Origin: Pseudorhizobium banfieldiae
GTDB taxonomy: Bacteria; Pseudomonadota; Alphaproteobacteria; Rhizobiales; Rhizobiaceae
Reading direction: 5' to 3'
DNA: 64,000 bases
NCBI RefSeq assembly: GCF_000967425.1
Contig: NZ_FO082820.1
Location: forward strand, 3,193,501 to 3,257,500
In this document: positions 36,261-45,208 of the stretch, in pieces
Layout: each line of letters begins with the position of its first letter
Numbering within the stretch: position 1 is the stretch's first letter
Notes under the pieces: generated by a model
Told to the model about the DNA's origin: nothing
Seen by the model: only the letters and a program-made list of their open reading frames with translations
The model's database searches: none
Position numbers and translations under genes: made by a program

Positions 36261-38423
36261 CTACTGCAACTGATGGCCGAAGGAGCCGGTGGTTACGCTG
36301 ATGCCGCGGCCCTCCAGAGCCTGCAGGACGTCACCCCGCGTTCCAAACAACGCCACGGTGCCATTTACCAAAAGGAGGATCTTGTCGACGATGTGAAGCA
36401 GCTCGGGGCGCTGCGTGATGGTAGCAACGGTGATACCGTTTTCCTTTGCATGCTTGAGCGCACGCTTGAGTGCAGCATCTCCAGCATTATCAAGGTTCGA
36501 ATTCGGTTCATCCAGCACCACGAAGCGTGGATCACCGAAAAAGGCGCGCGCCAATGCGACCCGCTGCTTCTGACCACCGGACAGCGGTGAGCCGTCCCCC
36601 GCCACCATGGTTTCGTAGCCGTGTGGCAGGTTGGCGATCATTTCATGAACGTCAGCAAGCACGGCAGCGCGATAGATTGCTTCGTCGTCCACATCCGTGC
36701 GCATCCGGGCGATATTCGCCTTGATCGTTCCTGGAAAGAGTTGCACATCCTGAGGCAGATAGCCGATATTCTCCCCGAATTGCCGCTGATCCCAGTTTCG
36801 CAGGTCCATCAGGTCGAGGCGAACACTTCCGGACGTAGGCAGGATTGACCCGACCAGCATCTTGCCGAGCGTCGTTTTGCCGGCGCCGGAGTTGCCTATG
36901 ATGGCGAGAGAGTCACCGGGTTGCAGGCAGAAGGACAGGCCGTTCAGGACTACGCGTTTCGTGCCTTGTGGGACATATAGTAGCCGCTCCACATCCAGCC
37001 GACCTTCCGGCTTGGGGAGGCTCAACCGTTCGAAAGCAAGTGGTGAAGATGTCAGTAGAGCAGTAATCCGTCCGTAGGCTGAACGTGCTTGGCTGTATTG
37101 GTTCCACCCCTCGATAGCACCCTCGATGGGTGCCAGGGCCCGCCCTGCAATGATAGATGCGGCAATGACCATCCCTCCGGTCAATTGCCCTTCTAGCGAC
37201 AGGAAGGCGCCCCAGCCGAGAAGGGCTACTTGTGTCAGCAGACGCACTGCCTTGGAAAGAGCGGCAATTGCAATGTTGCGATCCTGCGCAACCACCTGTG
37301 CTCTCAATGACGTTGCGGTGTCTCTCCCCCATATGCGCACCGCCTCCGGTATCATCGCCAGCGCATTGATGATCTGAGAATTGCGGGACATCGACTCGAC
37401 ATGTAGATTGGCCTTCACCTGCGCTGTGTTGGCCTCAGTGAACGGTGTAGCTGTGAGCTTCTGGTTGATTTGCGTCAGGATGAGAAGGACGATGGCCGTG
37501 GCGACCACGATCAGGCCGAGATCAAAGTGAATGAGGAAGACTGCAAGCACGAATAGCGGTGCTATCGGTGCATCCAGGAAGGCGAGGAGAGTGCGAGAGA
37601 CGAGGAAGGAGCGAACCTGCTGCAGGTCACCGAGCGTCTGATACTCCTTTCCCGAGCCCTGCAACGAAGCGCGTGCCGCGGCGCCAAGAATGGGCGCTCC
37701 CAGATTGGCAGCGACCTCGACCGCAGTACGCATCAGGATGAAGCGCCGGAGTGCATCGAACATCGCCTGCAGCAGGATCGCCCCCACGATGATCACCGTA
37801 AGCATGACCAGAGTTTCGATCGAGCGACTGGTCAGCACCCGGTCCGATATCTGGAACAGGTAGATAGGGATGGCGAGCACGAGGATGTTGCTGATCACCG
37901 TGAACAGCATGACGACTGCCAGGTTATGACGCACCGCTTTCAGTGCCGCCTTGAGACTGGCATCAAAATCGATCGGACCCAGACGCTTGTGAAACGTCCC
38001 ATTGCCATTCCCGGAGCCCTTGCCGCCTCCAGAAGAGAACGTCTTTCCCACATCCTCACGACTGCTCTTGGCTTCGATCGGACCGCAGTCTCCGTCTATC
38101 GTGGTCATGCCCTCGACTGTCTTCGCTCGAGGACCGTCATCCCGTGCGACCGTCTCCTGCATACCCAGGTCTTCGGGCGACACAGCGTCGACCGAAATGA
38201 TATCATCATCAGAAGCCTCCGGCCGCTCTTGGGGATCCCGCACCTCGCGAAGCAATACCTCGGAAGCAGGCGGACCTTCCGCCACTCGCAGACAGGCTTC
38301 GACCGCACGGTCGATCTTCTCGAAGGAGTCTCGGAGCTTCGGATCAGCCGGCGTCAGCCCAACGTTACCGACCCTTGGCAAAGACGAGCCCCCTTGTGAA
38401 AAGCTCTCATGTCGAATGTTCAA
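36261..38423 (-). CDS. Type I secretion ABC exporter (PrsD/LapB family) with long acidic N-terminal extension
   Basis: 720 residues with a TTG start at 38423 and GGGGAG before it. After about 165 acidic, low-complexity residues come six membrane segments (about 180-460) and an ABC domain: Walker A IGNSGAGKTTLGKMLVG near 508, signature LSGGQKQRVALARAF near 610, Walker B VVLDEPNSNLD near 630. There is no C39 peptidase, so substrates need a C-terminal signal rather than a leader. The extension is unlike ordinary PrsD (about 580 residues) and could be a cargo-contacting part. Directly follows the 660-residue repeat protein. Confidence 0.92.
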   Translation of the reverse strand: MNIRHESFSQGGSSLPRVGNVGLTPADPKLRDSFEKIDRAVEACLRVAEGPPASEVLLREVRDPQERPEASDDDIISVDAVSPEDLGMQETVARDDGPRAKTVEGMTTIDGDCGPIEAKSSREDVGKTFSSGGGKGSGNGNGTFHKRLGPIDFDASLKAALKAVRHNLAVVMLFTVISNILVLAIPIYLFQISDRVLTSRSIETLVMLTVIIVGAILLQAMFDALRRFILMRTAVEVAANLGAPILGAAARASLQGSGKEYQTLGDLQQVRSFLVSRTLLAFLDAPIAPLFVLAVFLIHFDLGLIVVATAIVLLILTQINQKLTATPFTEANTAQVKANLHVESMSRNSQIINALAMIPEAVRIWGRDTATSLRAQVVAQDRNIAIAALSKAVRLLTQVALLGWGAFLSLEGQLTGGMVIAASIIAGRALAPIEGAIEGWNQYSQARSAYGRITALLTSSPLAFERLSLPKPEGRLDVERLLYVPQGTKRVVLNGLSFCLQPGDSLAIIGNSGAGKTTLGKMLVGSILPTSGSVRLDLMDLRNWDQRQFGENIGYLPQDVQLFPGTIKANIARMRTDVDDEAIYRAAVLADVHEMIANLPHGYETMVAGDGSPLSGGQKQRVALARAFFGDPRFVVLDEPNSNLDNAGDAALKRALKHAKENGITVATITQRPELLHIVDKILLLVNGTVALFGTRGDVLQALEGRGISVTTGSFGHQLQ

Positions 38424-38435
38424 GACCTGTCTCCC

Positions 38436-40418
38436 CTAGTGCAGTATCGTTTGCAGGCCGTCGTCCTGGCTCTGGGTATGATCAGCAACGATTAGGACCC
38501 CAGGTGCCGGGTCTGGATCCGGCTCAAGCATGCTGTCATCAAGAAAAAGTACCGCTTCACTTGCAAGGAGCGTCGGATCTTGCCCGCCCAGGTCCGGCCG
38601 TGAGGAGATAAACTCAGCCTGTATGAGCGTTTCTTGGGAATACTGCTCGCCCCCGACATAGGTCTTGCCGAGGGAGTCCAGGTCTAGAATGGCAGCATTG
38701 TTGACGAGCGTATTGCCACCGGTCTCAACCACGTAGCTTGCGCCCGTGCGCGGCACCATCGCATCCATTGCCAGCGCGATCTGGTCGTTGTCGCCGACGA
38801 TATTCGTCTGCCGCACCAGTTGCAGGTTGATCATATCACCGCTGATGTAGAGGACGCGCAAGCCAGCCAAGCCCGCGAATGCAGGATCATCGAGGATCTC
38901 AGCAGATAGATCCAATTCACCGCCGGCGGCCGACATCGCCGCATTTACGTAGTCTTGCGACAGCCCCTCGAACCGGTCGGCCGCGCCGATGTTGAAGATT
39001 GTCGCCTGGTTCCAAAGGAGGTTGCCAGACGAGGAAACGGTGCCCGCACCGGAGGTTTCGAAGCCGCCGGCGCCATCAACTGTGTCGGAATCAAACAGGA
39101 TATTGAACTGCTGGATGATGCTTGCGTCATATACCGACCCGCCAATGATGATCAGGTCATAGGCAAACCCAAGCTCGTAGATCGACACGTGGTTGACGCC
39201 GGTATTGCCGCCGCTGACGATATGGGCATGCCCTCCAGAGGCGGAGACGATCCCGATGTCCTGGTCGCTGACGAAGGTGTACTGCTCGATCCAGTTGACG
39301 ATCATCAGGTCACCGCTGATTTTCGTGACCGTCCAGAAGGCAGGAAATGCTTCTGATATGGTGTCTTGCCCATCAGTAGAACCACCCTCCCGCTCAAAGC
39401 TCGCTATGTTGAAGAGCTGGTTCGGATCGCCGCTGTTCCAGCCGGCGAATGCCACCCCGAGATCGTCCTCGTCCCAGATCGCGTTGATCTGGACAATTGC
39501 ATTCACCTCCACATGGTCGCCGAGGACGGCGGTGACCTTCGCACCGGTCCAGAGCGTCTTCAGTACGGCATTGTTGACTAGCACATTCTCGCCAGCCTCT
39601 ATGGTAACCGACGCTTCCGCAAGAGGTCCACTGTTGGCTAGAGCCAGGTCGCCGGCATCGCCGGCTGCATCGTCTGACCCTTCATCTTCTTCATCCTCAA
39701 ATGAGTGATAGTCCTCAAGCCGAGGGACCTCCGTTACCAGCTCACCGTTGACGTAGCTTCCCGAAAGAGCGCCGGTCTGGGCAACGAGAAAATCGCCCTC
39801 CTGGGCCGCAACATCGAGTGCCTCCGCGGCGGTCTTTACAAGCGAGATCATCTCATCGACCGATCCGGGAGCTTCGACGTCCGAGAGCGGGAACATGGAC
39901 GTGATCATGTCCGCCGCATCAAGCAGCGACTTCGTGGCCATTGTTGTCCCGACGACCGCCAAGGCGTGGTTTCCGACCGAGAACACGTCATTGTCACTGA
40001 GGATGATATGCTGCTGGATGTAGTTGAGCACGGAGCCAACTGGCTCAATCGGGGGCATCTCGATTTCGGCCGCCGGTACGGGAGCCGGCATTCGCACCAT
40101 CAGCTGCGTGTCGGGGGGGGGCGACTCTCGCCATTCGACCACCGACTGAGCCGCCATCACAGGTGAAGGAACTTCCCAGAAAGTCGCCTTAGGAAAGAGC
40201 GGCGCAACCGGCCGGTAGAAGAGGAATGGGTCATAGCCTAGAAGCTCGAACGGCGTGGCGAACGTTTCGCTTTCGCTGGTGTTTGATTGAACGTCTTGTC
40301 GAGGAAGCGAGAAGGAGAAGTCATCGTAACTATCCCTTTGCCGAGCCGCCTCCAAACTTGTGTGGAATATCCCGATAAAGTGTGAAATCTCTTCGGTGGT
40401 CTTGTCCATACCAAGCAT
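38436..40418 (-). CDS. Repeat protein, probable type I secretion cargo or surface protein
   Basis: 660-residue acidic protein of no family I recognise, from ATG 40418 with AAGGAG before it. There is no Sec signal and no RTX GGxGxD nonapeptide. A unit of about 45 residues recurs: a block G-x-N-x-[LV]-x-N-x-A-x-[IL] (for example GENVLVNNAVL, GGNTLVNNAAI, GNLLWNQATI) and, 10-25 residues on, [IV]-x-G-[DG]-x6-[IV]-x-Q-x-N-x3-D-x-D (GDHVEVNAIVQINAIWDEDD, GGSVYDASIIQQFNILFDSD, GDMINLQLVRQTNIVGDND). Such alternation of beta-strand blocks suggests a beta-solenoid. The C-terminus is acidic and then hydrophobic, as in type I signals. It lies between a glycine-rich gene and the exporter. Confidence 0.8.
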   Translation of the reverse strand: MLGMDKTTEEISHFIGIFHTSLEAARQRDSYDDFSFSLPRQDVQSNTSESETFATPFELLGYDPFLFYRPVAPLFPKATFWEVPSPVMAAQSVVEWRESPPPDTQLMVRMPAPVPAAEIEMPPIEPVGSVLNYIQQHIILSDNDVFSVGNHALAVVGTTMATKSLLDAADMITSMFPLSDVEAPGSVDEMISLVKTAAEALDVAAQEGDFLVAQTGALSGSYVNGELVTEVPRLEDYHSFEDEEDEGSDDAAGDAGDLALANSGPLAEASVTIEAGENVLVNNAVLKTLWTGAKVTAVLGDHVEVNAIVQINAIWDEDDLGVAFAGWNSGDPNQLFNIASFEREGGSTDGQDTISEAFPAFWTVTKISGDLMIVNWIEQYTFVSDQDIGIVSASGGHAHIVSGGNTGVNHVSIYELGFAYDLIIIGGSVYDASIIQQFNILFDSDTVDGAGGFETSGAGTVSSSGNLLWNQATIFNIGAADRFEGLSQDYVNAAMSAAGGELDLSAEILDDPAFAGLAGLRVLYISGDMINLQLVRQTNIVGDNDQIALAMDAMVPRTGASYVVETGGNTLVNNAAILDLDSLGKTYVGGEQYSQETLIQAEFISSRPDLGGQDPTLLASEAVLFLDDSMLEPDPDPAPGVLIVADHTQSQDDGLQTILH

Positions 40419-40467
40419 GATGAGCACTCCTTGGCTGGATCTCGTCGGTGGCGAGGTCCCAGTGGGT

Positions 40468-40496
40468 GGATCTGCGCGAAATCATCGCGCAGATCC
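40468..40496 (-). other. Strong intercistronic hairpin after the glycine-rich gene
   Basis: A perfect 12-bp stem (GGATCTGCGCGA / TCGCGCAGATCC) with a 5-base loop stands between the glycine-rich gene and the repeat-protein gene. No T-run on the minus strand, so partial termination or mRNA protection would favour expression of the first gene. Confidence 0.65.
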
Positions 40497-40524
40497 ATTT
40501 CAATGTCGGGGCGATGCGCCACCC

Positions 40525-42225
40525 TTAGGCGGCGTCATCATCCTCGCCGATGACGTTGCTGGTCAGGCTACCGCCGACGATCGTCATGTCGATCGCGTTC
40601 TGCTGCAGGTTTGCTCCCAGCACGATCTCCTGGTTGAAGGCATTGGTGTCGATGGCTGCATCCGCCGATGCCGAGCTCGTGCCGGTGACGAAGCCGTCAT
40701 CGCCATTGCTCGAACCCCAGGTACCGCCTGAGCCACCGGCGCCGCCGTAGCCTGTCGTTGCCGTGCCACCGGCACCGCCGGCACCACCGGCACCACCCAT
40801 GGACCAGCCGCCGAAGGCATCACCGCCGAAGCCGTCCGCCCAGGCACCGCTGAGGGCTGCGCCGCCGTCACCGCCGCCGGCCCAGCCGGCTCCACCTGTG
40901 GCCGCTCCGCTCGTCGCGTCACCGCTGTCCGCGTCACCGCCGGCCCCGCCTGTCCCAGCACCACCGGCGCCACCGGTCGCAGCGCCACTGCCACTGCCAC
41001 TGCCGGTGCCACTCCCGCTTCCGGTTGCTGCACCACCGGCACCGCCTGCCCCGGCCGTGCCGCTGCCACCGCCGGCACCACCGGCACCACCGGCACCGCC
41101 GCCGCCGCCAGCACCACCAGCCGGATCGCCGCCGTAGCCATCACCGCCGTCATTGCCGCCGACCAGGATCGGGTTGATCAGGCCCAGCGAGCCCACGACG
41201 GGGATCGCGTCTCCACCGGTGCCAGCGCCGCCGGCACCAGCGTTGCCGCCGTCGGCATCACCGCCGTCGTCGCCGTCGCCGCCATTGCCGCCTTCACTAT
41301 CTCCACCGGAGTCACCCTCTCCACCGAACGCCAGACCCGCACCCAGGCCAAGGCCCAGCCCAAGGCCAACGCCAAGGGCGTCGCCACCGCGGGCACCGTT
41401 GCCGCTTCCGCCACGGGCGCCGTCCGCGTCACCGCTTGTGGCGTCACCACTGTCGCCATAGCCGCCGGCTGCAAGACCGCCGACACTGATGCCGCCTAGC
41501 GCTGCGCTTCCAGCAGATCCCCCGGTGCCTGCGCCGCCGGTTGCTCCTCCGGCGGTCGAATCGCCGCCGTCGTCACCATCACCGCCATCCGCATCAGCAT
41601 CGTTGCCACCGTCTCCTCCGGAGCCGCCGGCGTCGATGCCATCACTGGCGATCGCGAATCCTCCGGAAGCGCCTTGATGGAGCTCGAAGTTTCCGTTGTT
41701 GTTGACGGACGCAGAACCAAGATGGTCGTCGTCCTGAATGTTGGCGACCTGGCTCAGGACATTGCCGACGTCATTGCCTTCGCCGTCGAGCGCCTCGTTC
41801 AGGATGTCTTCGAACTTGATGTTGAAGACGCCTTCCACGGAGCTGCCACCGCTGACGTCAATGTCTGCAAAGTCGTCGTCATCCGGAAGGTAGCCATCCA
41901 TGGCAACATCAACGGTTACACCAACATCGACCGTGGTCTCATTGACGTTCTCATTGATGTTCTCGCTGGCGTTGAAGTTGGCATTGCCGTTCAAATTGGC
42001 GTTGCCATTCAGATTAGCACTACCATTCAGATTAAGGTTGCCGTTGCCGTTCAGGTTGGTCGACTCACTCGTCTGATGCTGGTTCTGATTGGACCATTGT
42101 GACTGGTCCTGAGCCTGCTCTTGCTGCTCCTTCTGCCTCTGCTGCTGTTGCTGCTGTTGTTCCTGATCGTCATCATTGAAGATCGGAAACAGGTTCATCT
42201 CGTGGTTGCTACGCTTGCTCGACAT
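40525..42225 (-). CDS. Q/N-rich and glycine-rich low-complexity protein, probable type I secretion cargo
   Basis: 566 residues from ATG 42225 with AAGGGA before it. Order: 20 ordinary residues, a glutamine run and Q/N-rich segment (21-55), tandem NLNGNxN repeats (57-95), an acidic region (100-195), about 310 residues dominated by Gly, Ala, Asp, Ser and Thr (198-510) in GGAGGAG- and SGDATSGA-type repeats, and a 45-residue end with GANLQQNAIDMTIVGG and a final EDDDAA. No Sec signal. The end resembles the repeat unit of the next protein. The low-complexity parts resemble aggregating or silk-like surface proteins; no RTX motif. Function unknown; biofilm or attachment material is a guess. Confidence 0.8.
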   Translation of the reverse strand: MSSKRSNHEMNLFPIFNDDDQEQQQQQQQRQKEQQEQAQDQSQWSNQNQHQTSESTNLNGNGNLNLNGSANLNGNANLNGNANFNASENINENVNETTVDVGVTVDVAMDGYLPDDDDFADIDVSGGSSVEGVFNIKFEDILNEALDGEGNDVGNVLSQVANIQDDDHLGSASVNNNGNFELHQGASGGFAIASDGIDAGGSGGDGGNDADADGGDGDDGGDSTAGGATGGAGTGGSAGSAALGGISVGGLAAGGYGDSGDATSGDADGARGGSGNGARGGDALGVGLGLGLGLGAGLAFGGEGDSGGDSEGGNGGDGDDGGDADGGNAGAGGAGTGGDAIPVVGSLGLINPILVGGNDGGDGYGGDPAGGAGGGGGAGGAGGAGGGSGTAGAGGAGGAATGSGSGTGSGSGSGAATGGAGGAGTGGAGGDADSGDATSGAATGGAGWAGGGDGGAALSGAWADGFGGDAFGGWSMGGAGGAGGAGGTATTGYGGAGGSGGTWGSSNGDDGFVTGTSSASADAAIDTNAFNQEIVLGANLQQNAIDMTIVGGSLTSNVIGEDDDAA

Positions 42226-42833
42226 GATGATGTCCCTTGTCGTTCCATTGCCGCAACGTGACCACCCTTCATCTCCTTGGGGCCTTGGTCGGGCGAATGA
42301 GGTTGTGAAATCGCGGGCGAAAAAGGCCCGCAGCGAAACCTGTGTCTGGTTTGATCGACGGTCCTCCCGTGCTTGTTGCGGGGAGTGGTTGGCACACCAG
42401 CCTCCTCGCCGGACGCAGGCCAATCCACGGGCCGAAGTGTGTGCCCGTCAGGCGAGATCGATAAGTTGCCAATTGGGGCTAGCCCCCTGCCCTTCTGGCC
42501 CGCTTGAACTAAGCCATTGGAAGGTCGACTACGTCGGAAGAGGGAGCTGGAGGGTTTCGGGGCCTTCGACCTCAACTACGCCTGAAAAACCGATCTTACG
42601 GACTGACCCTCATGGATTTCAGCTACGGGAGGGAAACCTCCCCTTCGCCGGCCCATGTGCCACTGTCATCTCTTGCCGGGCTGCCCTCATGGGTCGCGTC
42701 TGTCGCAATCCTTGGTCCGACTACAGCACGGGATGACGAAGCTCGCTTGGCACAGTAAAATGGCTCACCGCGGACGCTCTCATCATACCCAAGGCAATAT
42801 ACGATTCACGCGGTCTTCAGGATCGAAAGCACA
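42226..42833. promoter_or_regulatory. Upstream region of the glycine-rich gene, no gene seen
   Basis: About 600 bases between divergent genes. It contains CCAATTGG at 42469-42476 overlapping the perfect 12-bp palindrome GGGGCTAGCCCC at 42475-42486, about 245 bases before the glycine-rich start. It likely holds the promoter of the secretion operon. No protein-like frame was found. Confidence 0.4.
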
Positions 42834-43316
42834 ATGCCCAAGTTCAAGGACGTACTCCTCCTCGTCGGTCAGATGAACTACACGTGGACCAATACCGAGA
42901 GCCTGCTCATCCACATGATCGCCGGCTTGGCAGGTGTCGACAAAGAGACAGCAATTGTCATTTTCCTGACCCTCAATACGCCCCGCGCGCGCATGGATCT
43001 TGTCGAGCGTCTGGCAAAGATGAAAAGGACAGAGCCGCGCTGCCGCGCAGATGTCCTTGACGTGACCCGCCGGTTAGGTGACGAGGCTAAGCTGCGCAAC
43101 AAGTATAATCACTGTATCTATTCATTCGATCCCGCAGGAGAAATCGGATTGACGCAGTCCCTGCGCATTTTTGAAAGCAAGGACGCTATAAAGTATGGCA
43201 AGGTAGAAGCCCTTGATGATGCCGAAGTGGGACGGATCAAAGACAGCATTGCGTCCCTGGTCAGCATAAATCGCGAGCTTTGGGAGATAACCGTGCGCTA
43301 CGGCTTCCCACAGTAG
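42834..43316 (+). CDS. Conserved-looking hypothetical protein
   Basis: 160-residue soluble, mainly helical protein (FKDVLLLVGQMNYTWTNTES, MDLVERLAKMKR, IKDSIASLVSINRELWEI). It reads as a real globular protein and resembles small hypothetical proteins of rhizobia; I cannot name a function. It has no signal peptide or obvious active-site motif. It lies upstream of rmlC with about 240 bases between, and so may not be part of that operon. The ATG at 42834 lacks a strong ribosome site. Confidence 0.65.
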   Translation: MPKFKDVLLLVGQMNYTWTNTESLLIHMIAGLAGVDKETAIVIFLTLNTPRARMDLVERLAKMKRTEPRCRADVLDVTRRLGDEAKLRNKYNHCIYSFDPAGEIGLTQSLRIFESKDAIKYGKVEALDDAEVGRIKDSIASLVSINRELWEITVRYGFPQ

Positions 43317-43559
43317 CCTGCCAGCAGCGTCGGCGGCCTCGCCCATTTCTAAGCCGAAAGGTGCTGCTATTCGTCCGAACGGTCAACTGCGCGAGGCCAT
43401 CCGATCCAAGGTACCATCCGCTTAGGGTTGGGACTGATCGATGAGAGCGCGCTTCAGACATGCAGCTGAAGGTGCATCTCAACGTACCGCATCCGGCCAA
43501 TCCTCGAAATTGACGTCTCCGTAATCAGGTCAAGCGCCTGATCGCCAACAGGAGTCACC

Positions 43560-44141
43560 ATGAGGATCGAACCCACCACACTTGCAGGCGTCGTCGTGAT
43601 CATCCCAAGCAGACATTCTGATGACCGCGGATATTTCTGCGAGCTTTTTTGCGAGGATTTCTTCAGGTCCCAGGTGGCGGACGTGAGATTTGTACAGGAC
43701 AACCAATCACTTTGCTCCCGCCCGGCGACGGTAAGGGGGCTCCACTACCAACGTTCACCGGTTCAACAGGGCAAGTTGGTTACCGTCCCCCGAGGCGCCA
43801 TTTTCGATGTCGCCGTTGACCTTAGGACCAATTCATCGACATTCGGGGACTGGTTCGGAATGGTCTTATCCGCCGAGAACGGATTTCAGATCTGGATCTC
43901 GGAAGGATTTGCTCATGGTTTCATGAGCCTCGAGCCGGATACAATCACCAATTACAAAGTAACAGCACCCTATAGCGCGTCGCATGAGGGCGGGATTGCA
44001 TGGGACGATCCGGATATCGGCATCAGATGGCCCATCGCAGGGCCGGTGATTGTCTCACCAAAGGATGCGTCGCAGCCACGCCTGAAAGAGATGCACGCCG
44101 ACGCGCCAGTCCACCATCAGGAAGTTGCCCCATGCGTATAG
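43560..44141 (+). CDS. rmlC: dTDP-4-dehydrorhamnose 3,5-epimerase
   Basis: 193-residue cupin that epimerises dTDP-4-keto-6-deoxyglucose in dTDP-L-rhamnose synthesis. Visible: [15 protein letters not shown] near residue 22, [15 protein letters not shown] with the catalytic histidine near 60, and the tyrosine and aspartate region [11 protein letters not shown] near 120. The ATG at 43560 follows AGGAGT. It opens rmlC-rmlB-rmlD-rmlA; the first overlap is 10 bases. Confidence 0.94.
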   Translation: MRIEPTTLAGVVVIIPSRHSDDRGYFCELFCEDFFRSQVADVRFVQDNQSLCSRPATVRGLHYQRSPVQQGKLVTVPRGAIFDVAVDLRTNSSTFGDWFGMVLSAENGFQIWISEGFAHGFMSLEPDTITNYKVTAPYSASHEGGIAWDDPDIGIRWPIAGPVIVSPKDASQPRLKEMHADAPVHHQEVAPCV

Positions 44142-45208
44142 TCGTAACAGGAGGAGCCGGCTTCATAGGTTCGGCGGTGGTGCGGCACCTCATTCAGGTC
44201 TGCGATACACACGTACTTGTGATCGACAAGCTGACATATGCCGGCAACCTCGCATCGCTTTCGGCCGTTGCGCATACGTCGCAGTTCAATTTCATCCGGG
44301 CCGATATTTGCGAGACTGAACGGGTCCTGAACGCCTTGGTGCAGTTCCGCCCTCAAGCCATTCTTCATCTCGCCGCTGAAAGCCATGTCGATCGGTCGAT
44401 AAACGGTGCTGCTGATTTTGTGCAGACCAACATCGTGGGCACGTTCAGCCTCCTGGAAGCGGCACGGCGGTATCGCGCTACCCTGGATGCGGACGCTGCA
44501 GATGCCTTTAGGTTCGTCCATGTCTCAACAGACGAGGTCTACGGCTCATTGAGCAACGAAGGCCTCTTCACCGAAGAAAGTTCATATGATCCGTCCTCGC
44601 CCTACTCGGCATCGAAAGCGGCGAGCGATCACTTGGCCTTTGCTTGGCATCGAACCTACGGGCTACCAGTCATCGTGACCAACTGCTCCAACAACTATGG
44701 GGCTTTCCAGTATCCAGAAAAGCTAATCCCTTTGATGATCCTCAATGCGGTTCAGGGCCGGGCGCTTCCAATCTACGGTAACGGATCGAATGTGCGCGAC
44801 TGGCTTCATGTCGATGATCACGCACGCGCGCTCGGCTTGATTGCCGCGCACGGACGTCCGGGGGCCCGATACAATGTCGGTGGTCGTAACGAGCGTTCCA
44901 ATCTGCAAGTGGTCAATCAAATATGCGCCATCATGGATGAACTCATGCCTATGGCGGCTCCGCATAGCCGCCTCATTCGGTTCGTTGAGGACCGGCCCGG
45001 GCACGATGCGCGCTACGCCATCGATGCATTCAAGCTCGAGCATGAGCTGGGATGGCAGGCCCAGGAAGACTTCGAGTCCGGCCTCTACAAGACGGTCAAG
45101 TGGTTCATGGACAACCCTTGGTGGTGGGGCCCCCTGAGCGAAAGGTTCGAACCACCCCTTCCTCGCCGCGTGGGCCAGTTCGTTGGAGGAAGCTTATGCG
45201 TGTCCTAG
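44132..45208 (+). CDS. rmlB: dTDP-glucose 4,6-dehydratase
   Basis: 358-residue SDR enzyme. NAD-binding GGAGFIGS at residues 7-14, the [12 protein letters not shown] block near 80, STDEVYGSL near 130, and the catalytic YSASK (YxxxK) near 155. The ATG at 44132 lies within the end of rmlC, with AGGAAG before it. Second step of dTDP-L-rhamnose synthesis from glucose-1-phosphate. Confidence 0.95.
   Translation: MRIVVTGGAGFIGSAVVRHLIQVCDTHVLVIDKLTYAGNLASLSAVAHTSQFNFIRADICETERVLNALVQFRPQAILHLAAESHVDRSINGAADFVQTNIVGTFSLLEAARRYRATLDADAADAFRFVHVSTDEVYGSLSNEGLFTEESSYDPSSPYSASKAASDHLAFAWHRTYGLPVIVTNCSNNYGAFQYPEKLIPLMILNAVQGRALPIYGNGSNVRDWLHVDDHARALGLIAAHGRPGARYNVGGRNERSNLQVVNQICAIMDELMPMAAPHSRLIRFVEDRPGHDARYAIDAFKLEHELGWQAQEDFESGLYKTVKWFMDNPWWWGPLSERFEPPLPRRVGQFVGGSLCVS

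Noticed and set aside
40763..41677. Long proline-rich plus-strand frames opposite the glycine-rich gene
   Set aside because: They are the reverse reading of Gly/Ala codons (GGC and GCC become Pro and Ala), without start signals. The minus strand has the ribosome site, operon context and structured ends.
40700..41700. Dense short tandem repeats on the DNA level, possible CRISPR or satellite
   Set aside because: The period follows glycine and alanine codons of one open frame with variable units and no spacers, so it is a coding low-complexity region.
38436..42225. RTX toxin or calcium-binding hemolysin-type cargo
   Set aside because: No GGxGxDxxx nonapeptide appears in either protein.
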